A stretch of 64,000 nucleotides of DNA from Pigmentiphaga daeguensis (lineage in GTDB: Bacteria > Pseudomonadota > Gammaproteobacteria > Burkholderiales > Burkholderiaceae_B). Under the pieces are notes generated by a model. That model was not told where the DNA came from. It saw only the letters and a program-made list of their open reading frames with translations, and made no database searches. The stretch covers positions 50,345-114,344 of the forward strand of contig NZ_BAAAEN010000023.1 in assembly GCF_039523035.1 (NCBI RefSeq), given 5' to 3'. The position numbers were made by a program, and so were the translations under genes. Shown here one piece after another: positions 52,594 through 64,000 of this stretch (the first letter of the stretch is position 1; each line of letters begins with the position of its first letter).

Positions 52594-53383
52594 TACCGCC
52601 TGGCAAGGGCCGCTGGCCGCCCTCTCGCGCACTCCACCCCGCGTGCGGCGCGGCGCCGTCCTGCCCGCCGCCCTGGTGCTGGCGTGGCTGGCCGTGGTCG
52701 ATACCGGCTTCGCGAGGACTCCGCTGCTGGTTCCGCTGCACCAGGTGCTGTCGGCGCCGTTCGTGGATCCGGACGGCCGGCAGATCTGGACCGCGCTGGC
52801 CGCCAGCCTGGCGCGGGCCACGGCCGGCATCGCGCTGGGCGCGTCCGCCGGCGTCGCGCTGGGTGTCGCCCTGGGACTGTCGCGCCCGCTCCAGCGCGGA
52901 ATCGCTCCCACGCTGCACGGGCTGCGCCAGATCGCCCTGTTCGCATGGATTCCGCTGCTGACCGCCTGGTTCGGCACGGGCGAGATCGCCAAGGTGGTCT
53001 TCATCTCGCTGTCGGCCTTCTTTCCCGCCTTCCTGAACACCGAGCAGGGCGTGCGGGCGATCGCGCCCGCCTACTGGGAAACCGCGGCGGTGCTGCGGCT
53101 GCGGCCGTGGCGCCGAGTGACGAAGATGGTCCTGCCCGCCGCGCTGCCCGCCATCCTGATCGGCCTGGAAATCGCGCTGCTGACTGCCTGGATAGGCACG
53201 GTGGGAGCCGAGTACGCGATCGGCGTCGGCCGCGGCCTGGGTTCGTTCCTGGTGGCGGCGCGGGAACTGTTCCGCATGGACCTGGTGCTGGCCGGGGTCG
53301 TCGCGCTGGCGCTGGTGGGCTATGCCTGCAACCGGGCCTCGCGCCATGTCTTTTCACGCATCATCACCTGGCGGGACCGCTAA
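52586..53383 (+). CDS. ABC transporter permease, second subunit
   Basis: A protein of 265 aa with six predicted helices. The loop ETAAVLRLRPWRRVTKMVLPAALPAILIGLEIALLTAWIG matches the coupling loop of the first permease, so the two probably pair as a heterodimer. Most sulfonate importers use one permease gene, so two distinct ones is a notable point. The stop overlaps the ATPase ATG by one base. Confidence 0.93.
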   Translation: MADTAWQGPLAALSRTPPRVRRGAVLPAALVLAWLAVVDTGFARTPLLVPLHQVLSAPFVDPDGRQIWTALAASLARATAGIALGASAGVALGVALGLSRPLQRGIAPTLHGLRQIALFAWIPLLTAWFGTGEIAKVVFISLSAFFPAFLNTEQGVRAIAPAYWETAAVLRLRPWRRVTKMVLPAALPAILIGLEIALLTAWIGTVGAEYAIGVGRGLGSFLVAARELFRMDLVLAGVVALALVGYACNRASRHVFSRIITWRDR

Positions 53384-54162
53384 TGACGACATCTTCCCCT
53401 TCCCTGGCCCGGCCCGGATCCTACGCGCTGTCCCTGCGCCGGGTGGGCAAGCAATACACCGTGGACGACCAGCCGCTGCCGGTCCTGGAGCGCATCAACC
53501 TGGACCTGCGGCACGGCGAATTCCTGAGCATCGTGGGTGCGTCCGGCTGCGGCAAGTCGACGCTGCTGCGCCTGGTGGCCGGCCTGGACGCGGCATTCGA
53601 GGGCGAGATCCTGATCGACGGCCGGCCCATCGCCGGACCGGGCATCGAACGCGGCATGGTGTTCCAGGACCACCGTCTCTTCCCCTGGCTGAGCATCGCG
53701 GACAACGTCGCGCTGGGACTCGACAGCCTGGATCTCGATCCGCGCGACCGCGACCGGCGCGTGGCGGCGATGCTGGAACTGGTGGGGCTGTCCGCCTTCG
53801 CCAAGGCCCATCCCCACCAGCTTTCGGGCGGCATGGCCCAGCGCGCGGCAATCGCCCGCGCATTGGTGTCGGAACCGGAGATACTGCTGATGGACGAGCC
53901 CTTCGGCGCCCTGGACTCGCTGACGCGTGTCCACCTGCAGGAGGAGTTGCTGCGCATCTGGTCGCAGCGGCGGGTGACGGTGATCGTGGTGACCCACGAC
54001 GTGGAGGAAGCCGTCTACCTGAGCGACACGGTGGCGGTCATGGCGCCCCGCCCCGGCCGCGTCGTCGGCGCGACCCGGATCGACCTGCCGCGCCCTCGCG
54101 ATCGCGCGGATCCGCGCTTCGGCGACATCCGGCGCGCCATCCTGGGACAGTTGCGGCACTGA
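53383..54162 (+). CDS. ABC transporter ATP-binding protein (SsuB/TauB-like)
   Basis: A protein of 259 aa. Walker A GASGCGKST, Q-loop VFQDHRLFPW, signature LSGGMAQR, Walker B ILLMDEPFGALD and switch His VTHDVEEAV. Consistent with the nitrate/sulfonate/taurine subfamily. It ends the operon, 42 bases before the convergent sppA. Confidence 0.95.
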   Translation: MTTSSPSLARPGSYALSLRRVGKQYTVDDQPLPVLERINLDLRHGEFLSIVGASGCGKSTLLRLVAGLDAAFEGEILIDGRPIAGPGIERGMVFQDHRLFPWLSIADNVALGLDSLDLDPRDRDRRVAAMLELVGLSAFAKAHPHQLSGGMAQRAAIARALVSEPEILLMDEPFGALDSLTRVHLQEELLRIWSQRRVTVIVVTHDVEEAVYLSDTVAVMAPRPGRVVGATRIDLPRPRDRADPRFGDIRRAILGQLRH

Positions 54163-54178
54163 GGCCGCCGCGCATCGC

Positions 54179-54198
54179 GCCCCGGGGCCCCCCGGGGC
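54179..54198. terminator. GC dyad between convergent ABC ATPase and sppA
   Basis: GCCCCGGGG, two bases, CCCCGGGGC. It lies between convergent gene ends. There is no T-run on either strand, so it is a weak or factor-assisted stop. Confidence 0.35.
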
Positions 54199-54204
54199 GG
54201 TCCG

Positions 54205-55200
54205 TCACTTCCAGTGCCAGAAGCCGCCGGCACCGCCCAGGCCGGTCTTGGCCAGCCCGGCGCCGAAGGACACGCCCACGCGCTTGGCGACCCGCTCGGC
54301 GAAGTTCTCCCGGACCGTGTAATCCACCACCGTGTCGGCCTGGATGACGTCGCGCGCGACGCTGTCCACCGTGCCCAGTTCGTCGGCCAGGCCCAGTTCG
54401 ACGCTCTTGGCGCCCGTCCAGATCAGGCCGGTGAACATGTCCGGCGTTTCATGCAACCGCTCGCCGCGCCCTTCCCGCACCGCGCCGACGAACTGCTGGA
54501 AGATTTCCTGGACCAGCGCCTGGGCGTGGGCCTGCTGCCCGGGATTGGCGGGCGAGAACGGATCCAGCAGCGCCTTGTTCTCTCCGGACACGACCAGGCG
54601 CCGTTCGATTCCCACCTTGTCCATCAGGCCGGTGAAGCCGAAGCCTTCCATGATGACGCCGATGGAGCCGACCACGCTGGCCTTGTTGACGTAGATCTTG
54701 TCGGCCGCGGCGGCAACGTAGTAGCCGCCGGAGGCGCAGATTTCCTCGACCACGGCATACACGGGCTTGTCGGGATTCTGGGCGCGCAGGCGGCGGATCT
54801 CGTCGAAGATCATGCCGGCCTGGACCGGGCTGCCGCCCGGGCTGTTGATGCGCAGGACCACTCCCTTGGCGTTGTCGTCGTCGAAGGCGGCCTGCAGCGC
54901 TGCGTTGATCTTGTCGGCGCTGGCCTCGCCCTGGGCATCGATGACGCCGTCCAGTTCGATCAGCGCGGTATGCGGGTCGGGCGTGCCCGAACCCGAACCC
55001 CTGAACAGCACGCCGGTGGCGGCGAGCACCAGCAGGACCACGATGGCGAGCATCAGCAGCCGGAAGAAAATGGTCCAGCGCCGCCTGGCGCGCTGCTCCT
55101 TGAGCGAAGCAAAGACCAGCTTCTCCAGCACGTCGCGCTCCCATTCCCCCGGAGCGCGGGACGAAGCATCGGGCGGGGAGGAATAGGCATCCTGGGACAT
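54205..55200 (-). CDS. sppA: Signal peptide peptidase, S49 family
   Basis: A protein of 331 aa. A single membrane anchor (FRLLMLAIVVLLVLAATGVLF) follows a cytoplasmic N-terminus of about 45 residues. The protease domain has VLRINSPGGSPVQAGMIFDEI, EEICASGGYYVAAAADKIYVNKASVVGSIGV and SGENKALLDPFSP. It is the short, single-domain (SohB/SppA36) type. It degrades leftover signal peptides and some membrane proteins. It is upstream of nothing on this strand, 119 bases after the HAD gene. Confidence 0.92.
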   Translation of the reverse strand: MSQDAYSSPPDASSRAPGEWERDVLEKLVFASLKEQRARRRWTIFFRLLMLAIVVLLVLAATGVLFRGSGSGTPDPHTALIELDGVIDAQGEASADKINAALQAAFDDDNAKGVVLRINSPGGSPVQAGMIFDEIRRLRAQNPDKPVYAVVEEICASGGYYVAAAADKIYVNKASVVGSIGVIMEGFGFTGLMDKVGIERRLVVSGENKALLDPFSPANPGQQAHAQALVQEIFQQFVGAVREGRGERLHETPDMFTGLIWTGAKSVELGLADELGTVDSVARDVIQADTVVDYTVRENFAERVAKRVGVSFGAGLAKTGLGGAGGFWHWK

Positions 55201-55319
55201 GAAGACAACTCGCTATGAAAGGTCGAAGGTAAGCAATCGCTAGGATAGGGCAAGTCGCGGCGCGGCGACAGCGGCCCTCGCGGCCAGGGCCGGTTCACAC
55301 CGCGCGCCTTGCGCGGGTC

Positions 55320-56000
55320 CTAGGCCGCCCGGGCCGCGATGCGGCCGTGCAGCCAGTCGCCCAGTTCGGCGATGCTGCCGGCCAGTGTCTGCGGCGCGCA
55401 TCCGGCCAGCTCGTCCACGGCGTGCGCCCCATAGGTCACGCCCACGCCATGGATCCCGGCGTTGCGGGCCATCTGCAGGTCGTGCGACGTATCGCCCACC
55501 ATGACGGCGGATGCCGGATCGGCGCCCAGCTCGCGCATGATCTCGAACAACATGGCCGGGTTGGGCTTGGAGAAGGTCTCGTCGGCGCAGCGGGTGGTGT
55601 CGAAATACCGCCGGATGCCGGTGGCGTCCAGCGCCCGCTCCAGGCCGACGCGGCTCTTGCCCGTGGCCACCGCCAGCCGCGCGCCGCGCTCGGCCAGGCG
55701 CGCCAGCATCTGCTCGGCGCCGGCGAAAAGACGCAGCTGCGGATCGCGGGTCAGGTAATGGAAGCGGTAGCGCGCGACGAAGGCCTGGACCTGGTCCTGC
55801 GCCAGCGTGGGAACGGCCGCCATCAGCGCGTCCTGCAGGCTCAGGCCGATGACCCAGGCGGCGGCCTCGTCGGGCGGCACCGGCAGCCCGAGGTCGCGAC
55901 AGGCGGACTGGATGGCGGCGATGATGGTCGGCGTCGAGTCCATCAGGGTGCCGTCCCAGTCGAACACGATCAGCGAATAGCCCGGGAGGGGTGAAGTCAT
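55320..56000 (-). CDS. HAD-superfamily phosphatase (Gph/YqaB-like)
   Basis: A protein of 226 aa. HAD motif I is VFDWDGTLMDST, motif II Thr in LAVATGKSRVGL, motif III Lys in CADETFSKPNPAM and motif IV MVGDTSHDLQMA. A small alpha cap domain lies between I and II. It is of the phosphoglycolate-phosphatase-like type; a separate gph role cannot be settled. It is coupled by ATGA to rluC. Confidence 0.9.
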   Translation of the reverse strand: MTSPLPGYSLIVFDWDGTLMDSTPTIIAAIQSACRDLGLPVPPDEAAAWVIGLSLQDALMAAVPTLAQDQVQAFVARYRFHYLTRDPQLRLFAGAEQMLARLAERGARLAVATGKSRVGLERALDATGIRRYFDTTRCADETFSKPNPAMLFEIMRELGADPASAVMVGDTSHDLQMARNAGIHGVGVTYGAHAVDELAGCAPQTLAGSIAELGDWLHGRIAARAA

Positions 56001-56992
56001 GGATGTTCCAGTTGCTGTAGGAATTCGACGCAATCTTCGGGCAGACGGGCTTCCAGCGCCAGGGACTCGCCGGTCAGCGGATGCGGGACGGCCAGGGTGT
56101 GGGCGTGCAGGAACATCCGGCGGAACCCGCGCCCGGCCGCAGCCGCGTTGGCGTGGTCGTCGCCGTACTTGTCGTCGCCCACGATGGGAAATCCGCAACT
56201 GGTCACGTGCACCCGGATCTGGTGGGTCCGCCCGGTCTTGAGCTCGGCGTCCAGCAGGGAATACAGGCCGTAGCGCCGCTTGAGGGTGAAGATGGTGTGG
56301 GCCGCCTGACCATCGGGATCGACCTTCACGCGGCGTTCGCCCGACTGGGTGGACCACTTGGTGAGCGGCTTGCGCACATGCTGCCGGTCGTTGACCCAGT
56401 CCCCCACGACCAGGACCAGGTAATGCTTGTTCCAGAGGCCGTTGCGCAGCGATTCGTGCAGGCCGACCAGGGCGCTGCGCTTCTTGGCCACCAGCAGCAG
56501 CCCCGACGTGTCGCGGTCGAGCCGGTGCACCAGTTCCAGGAAGCGCGCCTCGGGCCGCGCCCGCCGCAACTGTTCGATGACGCCGAAATCCACTCCGCTG
56601 CCGCCGTGCACCGCCACGCCTGCCGGCTTGTCGATCGCCAGCAGCGCGTCGTCCTCGAACACGATGGGGAATTCGCCGGGAGGCACGAAGCGCACCGGCG
56701 CCTCGGGCAGCCGGAACGGCGGCACCCGGACGACGTCGCCGGCGGCGATCCGGTGGTCCACCGGCACCCGGCCACGGTTGACCCGCACCTGGCCGCCCCG
56801 GATGGCCTTGTACAGGTGGCTCTTGGGCACGCCCTTGCACAGGCGCAGCAGGAAATTGTCCAGCCGCTGGCCATCGTGCGCCTCGTCCACTTCGACCAGG
56901 CGCACGGCGGGGGCCGCGGCCGGTTCGGGGTTCCGGGGCGGGCGGCCCTGGCCGGGCGTGGATTTCGCTTTGCGCAACAATGGTAGCGACAT
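55997..56992 (-). CDS. rluC: Large-subunit rRNA pseudouridine synthase
   Basis: A protein of 331 aa. An S4-like RNA-binding N-terminus (DGQRLDNFLLRLCKGVPKSHLYKAIRGGQVRVN) is followed by the RluA-type catalytic core with the Asp in HRLDRDTSGLLLVAKKR and the RTHQIRVH motif. It modifies helix positions of 23S rRNA. The position divergent from rne, as in E. coli, supports RluC. Its start codon overlaps a rne promoter candidate. Confidence 0.95.
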   Translation of the reverse strand: MSLPLLRKAKSTPGQGRPPRNPEPAAAPAVRLVEVDEAHDGQRLDNFLLRLCKGVPKSHLYKAIRGGQVRVNRGRVPVDHRIAAGDVVRVPPFRLPEAPVRFVPPGEFPIVFEDDALLAIDKPAGVAVHGGSGVDFGVIEQLRRARPEARFLELVHRLDRDTSGLLLVAKKRSALVGLHESLRNGLWNKHYLVLVVGDWVNDRQHVRKPLTKWSTQSGERRVKVDPDGQAAHTIFTLKRRYGLYSLLDAELKTGRTHQIRVHVTSCGFPIVGDDKYGDDHANAAAAGRGFRRMFLHAHTLAVPHPLTGESLALEARLPEDCVEFLQQLEHP

Positions 56993-56997
56993 ATAAT
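56970..56997 (+). promoter_or_regulatory. Candidate rne promoter overlapping the rluC start
   Basis: TTGCGC (56970-56975), 16 bases, TATAAT (56992-56997). The -10 is perfect, the -35 weak. It would start transcription near 57004 and give a leader of about 690 nt, in line with the long regulatory leader of rne in E. coli. It overlaps the rluC start codon on the other strand. Confidence 0.45.
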
Positions 56998-57697
56998 CCT
57001 GAAGCCTGATCGAATCAGGCGGGTTGGAGCACAGGGTTGACGTACACGTTGTGTCCCTGAACCGCGCTTCCGGCGTCGAGACGCGCTTTCATGCGGCGTT
57101 TCCGCCAGATGTGCGCGAGACACCTTTCCGAATCCAGGCCGCGTCCCAATCGGGCTGCCGCCTGCCGCTGAATGTTTCGCGGCAAGCCGTGCAGCCTTTG
57201 CAGCACGCCGCCGGGTCAGGACAGGTCGCAAAGTGTGCCGGAATTGTACCCGTCCCGCCCGCCGGATTCTTCCGGGCCGTCATGGTCGCCCGCCCGTCGC
57301 GCCGCAATGGCTTCGAACCCGAAGCCCAACCGCGCGACGACGGATATGCGCCCGCGGACGCAAGTACAAAGAAACCGTCGTATACGCAAAGGCTCGCCCA
57401 AGAGGCGAGTCTGTCTGGCTCGCAAATACCGTGAACACCACTGCTTTCGATACCGCAACCGTCCCTCGCCCCCACCGCAAGCCGCGGTCAGTGGGCGACG
57501 GCCGCGGCATCCACGGTGCCTGCGCTCTCTCCCGACCTTGCGCATTCCCGCCCGGCCGGTCATCGTGACCTGAGTCCGCGGGGTGCGGCTTTTCGCGCAC
57601 CGGTTTCCTCCACTCGCTCCGCGCACCGCGCATCTTCCCGACGGCCCGAGGCTGCGCGCCGGTTTTCGGCGCGACACGACCACGGAGAACTTCATAC
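56998..57697 (+). ncRNA. rne 5' leader region
   Basis: About 700 bases with no convincing gene; a TTG-initiated frame from 57024 has no ribosome site. Possible structure: GCCTGAT, CGA, ATCAGGC (57004-57020) at the start, and CTCGCC, CAAGA, GGCGAG (57393-57409). In enterobacteria the rne leader lets RNase E limit its own mRNA. The same role here is inferred from length and position only. Confidence 0.4.
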
Positions 57698-60600
57698 ATG
57701 AAGCGCATGCTGTTCAACGCAACGCACCAGGAAGAACTGCGCGTTGCCATCGTCGACGGGCAGAAGCTCATCGACCTCGACATCGAAACCGCCGGCCGCG
57801 AACAACGCAAAGGCAACATCTACAAGGGCGTCGTCACCCGCATCGAACCCAGCCTGGAAGCCTGCTTCGTCAACTACGGCGAGGAACGCCACGGCTTCCT
57901 GCCCTTCAAGGAAATCGCCCGCACCTACTTCAAGGAAGGCGTGGACGTGCGCAGCGCCCGCATCCAGGACGTGCTGCGCGAAGGCCAGGAACTCATCGTC
58001 CAGGTCGAGAAGGAAGAGCGCGGCAACAAGGGCGCAGCCCTGACCACGTTCATCTCGCTGGCCGGCCGCTACCTGGTGCTGATGCCCAACAACCCCCGCG
58101 GCGGCGGCGTGTCGCGCCGCGTCGAGGGCGAAGACCGCCAGGAGCTGCGTGAAACCATGGAGCAGCTCCAGGTTCCGCAGGGCATGAGCATCATCGCCCG
58201 CACCGCCGGCATCGGCCGCAACGTCGAAGAGCTGCAATGGGACCTGTCCTACCTGATGCAGCTGTGGACCGCCATCGACGGCGCCGCCCGCGAGAATGCC
58301 GGCCCCATCCTGATCTACCTGGAATCGAGCCTGGTCATCCGGGCCATCCGCGACTATTTCTCGCCCGACATCGGCGAGATCCTGATCGACACCGACGACA
58401 TCGCCGACCAGGCCTGCGCCTTCATGAGCGTGGTCATGCCGGACAACGTCCAGCGGGTGAAACGCTACCGCGACGACGTGCCCCTGTTCTCGCGCTTCCA
58501 GATCGAACACCAGATCGAGACCGCCTACGCCCGCACGGTGCCCCTGCCCTCCGGCGGCGCGGTGGTGATCGACCACACCGAGGCCCTGGTCGCGGTGGAC
58601 GTCAACTCGGCGCGCGCCACCAAGGGCAGCGATATCGAGGAAACCGCGCTGCGCACCAACCTGGAAGCGGCCGACGAAGTGGCCCGCCAGTTGCGCCTGC
58701 GCGACCTGGGCGGCCTGATCGTCATCGACTTCATCGACATGGAAGACGGCAAGAACCAGCGCGCCGTCGAGCAGCGCCTGCGCGAAGCCCTCCATTTCGA
58801 CCGCGCCCGCGTGCAGATGGGCAAGATCTCGCGCTTCGGCCTGATGGAGCTGTCGCGCCAGCGGTTGCGCCCGGCGCTGAACGAGGGCTCGCACATCACC
58901 TGCCCGCGCTGCAACGGCACCGGCGTCATCCGCGACACCGAGTCCAGCGCCCTGCAGGTGCTGCGCCTGATCCAGGAAGAGTCCATGAAGGAAAACACCG
59001 CCGCCGTGCACGCCCAGGTGCCGGTGGAAGTGGCCACCTTCCTGCTGAACGAAAAGCGCACCGACATCGCCAAGATGGAAGCGCGCCTGAAGGTCAACGT
59101 CATCCTCATTCCCAACAAGCATCTGGATACGCCGCACCATCTCATCGAGCGCCTGCGGCACGACGACCCCAGGCTGGAGAGCACCAAGGCCAGCTTCGAG
59201 CTGGCCGAGGCGCCCGAGACCAACCTTGCCTATTCCGCGCAGGAACACGAGGTCAAGGCCCGCCCCGAGGCGCTCGTCAAGGGTATCACCCCCGCCCAGC
59301 CGGCACCCGTCTCCTCCACGCCCTCGTCCGGCGCGAATGGCTCGCGAGCCAAGGCCGAGCCCGCCGCGGCGCCGTCCGCCGGCGGTTTCTCGGCCCTGGT
59401 GTCGCGCCTGTTCGGCTGGCTGAAGGGCAGCCCCGCCCAGCCGGCCGAGCCGGCCGCCCGCCCGCGCAAGGAAGAATCGCGCGAGGAACGGGACGCCCAT
59501 CGCAACCGCCGCCGCCCGCCCCAGGGCGGCAACCGCGGCCGCCGCGACAACCGCGAGGCGCGCCCCGATGACCGCGAGCGCCAGGAAGGCGAGGAAGGCC
59601 GCAAGGAAGCCCGCGATTCGCGCGGACAGCGCCGCGATGGCCGCCGGGACGACCGTGCCCGCGCGCCCAGGCAGGAAGAGCAGCGCCCCGTGGCCGTCGC
59701 GCCCGTCGCCGATGACGCCGAGCAACAGTCGGGCGAGGCTCGCAACCGCAACCGCCGCGGCCGCCGCGGAGGACGCCGCGAGGACCTGCCGGCCGATGAA
59801 GCCGCCGGCTCGACCGTTGCCGCGGCCGCCGTCGTGGCTGGCGAGGCCGTCGCACCCGTCGCCGCCCCCGAGGCCCCGATCGTCCCCGACGCGCCCGTGA
59901 CCGCCGAGCCGCAAGGTCTCCAGGAAGAGGAACCGCTCGCCGCCGCCGATGGCGCCGATGGCGAACCGGAACGCAAGCGCCGCCGCCGTCGTGGCCGCCG
60001 TGGCCGCCGCCAGGGCGAAGCCGGCGCCCAACTGGGCGAAGATGGCCTGCAGGACGACGAGGCAGCCGATGACGAAGACGCCGCTCCGGCGTCCGCCCCG
60101 GCCCAGCCGCTGGCCACGGTATCCGAGCCCATCCTGATCACGGCCGAGGCCCTGCCCATCGACACGCCCGCCCCCGTGGTGGCGGAAGTCGTGCACGCGC
60201 CGGCCCAGCCCGCCCAGGAAGCCCAGCCGTCGCAAGAGGCCGCTCCCCAGGCCGAGGAAACCGCCCCCGTGGCGGCTCCGCAGGCGGTCGAGGAACCCGC
60301 GCCCGCCATTGCCGCCGAGGCCCCTGTGCAGCAGGCCGCCGAAGCTCCGGTCCAGCCGGCCGAGCCCGCAGGCGAGCCCGCGCCCCAGGCCGAGGCTCCC
60401 GCCGCGCAGCCTGAACCGGTTGCCGCGGAGGCCCAGGCCGAGGTGCCCGCGCCCGTGGCCGAGACGCCTGCTCCGCAACCGTCCTCCATCCTTGATACGC
60501 CGGCCCAGATCGTCGTTCCCCAGGCCGCAGCGTCCCACGACGAACTCGTGCGCGTGGTCGAGCAGGCCGGCATGCAGTGGGTGGAAACGGACAGCGCCAA

Positions 60601-60730
60601 GCTGGCGGCTGCCCGCCAGGCCGCTCCCGCCGCCGCGCCGGTCCGCCTGGGCCGCGAGCCGCGTGTCCGGCCGCCGGCGGCCGCCGAGGCGCTGGTCCAG
60701 GTGGAAACCCGTCCCGAGCTGCGTCACTGA
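57698..60730 (+). CDS. rne: Ribonuclease E
   Basis: A protein of 1010 aa. The catalytic half is well conserved: an S1 domain (GNIYKGVVTRIEPSLEACFVNYGEERHGFLP), Asp residues in VAVDVNSARATKGS and IVIDFIDMEDGKN, and the Zn-link CPRCNGTG. Residues ~500-1010 are a disordered Arg/Glu-rich then Ala/Pro/Glu-rich scaffold that would hold the degradosome partners and RNA-binding segments (RNRRRPPQGGNRGRRDNR, NRNRRGRRGGRRED). It starts mRNA decay and rRNA/tRNA processing at the inner membrane. It ends at a strong terminator. Confidence 0.97.
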   Translation: MKRMLFNATHQEELRVAIVDGQKLIDLDIETAGREQRKGNIYKGVVTRIEPSLEACFVNYGEERHGFLPFKEIARTYFKEGVDVRSARIQDVLREGQELIVQVEKEERGNKGAALTTFISLAGRYLVLMPNNPRGGGVSRRVEGEDRQELRETMEQLQVPQGMSIIARTAGIGRNVEELQWDLSYLMQLWTAIDGAARENAGPILIYLESSLVIRAIRDYFSPDIGEILIDTDDIADQACAFMSVVMPDNVQRVKRYRDDVPLFSRFQIEHQIETAYARTVPLPSGGAVVIDHTEALVAVDVNSARATKGSDIEETALRTNLEAADEVARQLRLRDLGGLIVIDFIDMEDGKNQRAVEQRLREALHFDRARVQMGKISRFGLMELSRQRLRPALNEGSHITCPRCNGTGVIRDTESSALQVLRLIQEESMKENTAAVHAQVPVEVATFLLNEKRTDIAKMEARLKVNVILIPNKHLDTPHHLIERLRHDDPRLESTKASFELAEAPETNLAYSAQEHEVKARPEALVKGITPAQPAPVSSTPSSGANGSRAKAEPAAAPSAGGFSALVSRLFGWLKGSPAQPAEPAARPRKEESREERDAHRNRRRPPQGGNRGRRDNREARPDDRERQEGEEGRKEARDSRGQRRDGRRDDRARAPRQEEQRPVAVAPVADDAEQQSGEARNRNRRGRRGGRREDLPADEAAGSTVAAAAVVAGEAVAPVAAPEAPIVPDAPVTAEPQGLQEEEPLAAADGADGEPERKRRRRRGRRGRRQGEAGAQLGEDGLQDDEAADDEDAAPASAPAQPLATVSEPILITAEALPIDTPAPVVAEVVHAPAQPAQEAQPSQEAAPQAEETAPVAAPQAVEEPAPAIAAEAPVQQAAEAPVQPAEPAGEPAPQAEAPAAQPEPVAAEAQAEVPAPVAETPAPQPSSILDTPAQIVVPQAAASHDELVRVVEQAGMQWVETDSAKLAAARQAAPAAAPVRLGREPRVRPPAAAEALVQVETRPELRH

Positions 60731-60751
60731 TCACGCAGCCGGGCCGTCACG

Positions 60752-60783
60752 AATGCCGCACGTTCGCGTGCGGCATTTTTTTT
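60752..60783 (+). terminator. Rho-independent terminator of rne
   Basis: An 11-bp perfect stem: AATGCCGCACG (60752-60762), tetraloop TTCG, CGTGCGGCATT (60767-60777), continuing into eight T (60776-60783). The TTCG loop is the extra-stable type. Confidence 0.9.
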
Positions 60784-60926
60784 GCCCGGAGTCCGGCCTG
60801 CCAGCCCACGGCATCATGTTGCACGGGCGGCCGCCGAAGCGGTGCCGCAAAATCACCACAAGGCTGCCCGAGCCCGGCCGCAACGCCTAGAATGGCGGCT
60901 TGGCCTGCCCTACGGGATATCCCCCC

Positions 60927-63968
<3,042 letters not shown>

Positions 63969-64000
63969 TGTTGATGGGAGGCTCCAGCAGGAACTCCAGC

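Noticed and set aside
57024..57434. 136-codon plus-strand frame in the rne leader
   Set aside because: It begins at a TTG with no ribosome site, and its composition resembles non-coding GC-rich DNA. It matches no family I know.
57692..60727. Open frame of about 1011 codons on the minus strand opposite rne
   Set aside because: It mirrors the rne codons exactly, is Gly/Leu/Arg/Asp low-complexity, and has no ribosome site. It is the expected shadow of a long GC-rich gene.

Overview
The window is high-GC (roughly two thirds G+C by eye) DNA from a betaproteobacterium of the Bordetella/Achromobacter type (Alcaligenaceae). The reasons are the orphan Bug/TTT-type tripartite tricarboxylate receptors, the gene order lepA-lepB-rnc-era-recO-pdxJ-acpS-nagZ-uvrC-pgsA, the yceD-rpmF-plsX-fabH-fabD-fabG-acpP-fabF block joined to a sigma-E (algU/mucABD-like) operon, and the overall protein flavour. 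I saw no tRNA, rRNA or CRISPR array. Species assignment is inference.

Layout. 1-4.1 kb (+): 3' part of a soluble hybrid histidine kinase, a LysR regulator, an FNR-type regulator with all four Fe-S cysteines, and a SapC-family protein. 4.1-11.1 kb (-): a catabolic set with LysR regulator, Bug receptor, cupin dioxygenase-like protein, IlvD/Edd dehydratase, D-2-hydroxyacid dehydrogenase, GntR/FCD regulator and nitroreductase. A divergent RidA gene at 11.2 kb shares a perfect palindromic promoter with the nitroreductase. 11.7-19.1 kb (-): a tight seven-gene operon with a Rieske oxygenase (alpha, beta), a Bug receptor, a 77-aa protein, a class III aminotransferase, a ThDP-dependent decarboxylase-like enzyme and an aldehyde dehydrogenase. 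A 21-bp perfect palindrome lies in front of it. 19.3-23.0 kb (-): a very large BTAD / dead-cyclase / AAA / TPR regulator. 23.4 kb: an MFS transporter.

24.7-46.9 kb (-): core genes. These are phospholipid synthesis (pgsA, plsX), nucleotide excision repair (uvrC), peptidoglycan recycling (nagZ), cofactor genes (acpS, pdxJ), recombination and ribosome maturation (recO, era, rnc), secretion (lepB, lepA), the envelope-stress operon (ygfX-like, rpoE, rseA, rseB, mucD) and the fatty-acid cluster. 47.0-48.4 kb (+): maf and an RsmI-like methyltransferase. 48.5-54.2 kb (+): an unusual six-gene unit with a fumarate-reductase-like flavoprotein, a 2x[4Fe-4S] ferredoxin and a complete SsuABC/TauABC-type ABC importer. 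54.2-57.0 kb (-): sppA, a HAD phosphatase and rluC. 57.7-60.7 kb (+): rne with a leader of about 690 nt and a textbook terminator. 60.9-64.0 kb (+): a membrane hybrid histidine kinase whose last receiver domain stops abruptly in AT-richer DNA, probably at an insertion junction.

Functional picture: the core genes are ordinary. The most novel-looking material is (i) the two adjoining catabolic operons with their palindromic control sites and giant regulator, (ii) the flavoprotein-ferredoxin-ABC unit, (iii) a dispersed intergenic repeat family (five copies, one forming the recO 3' end), and (iv) the broken kinase end at the right edge.
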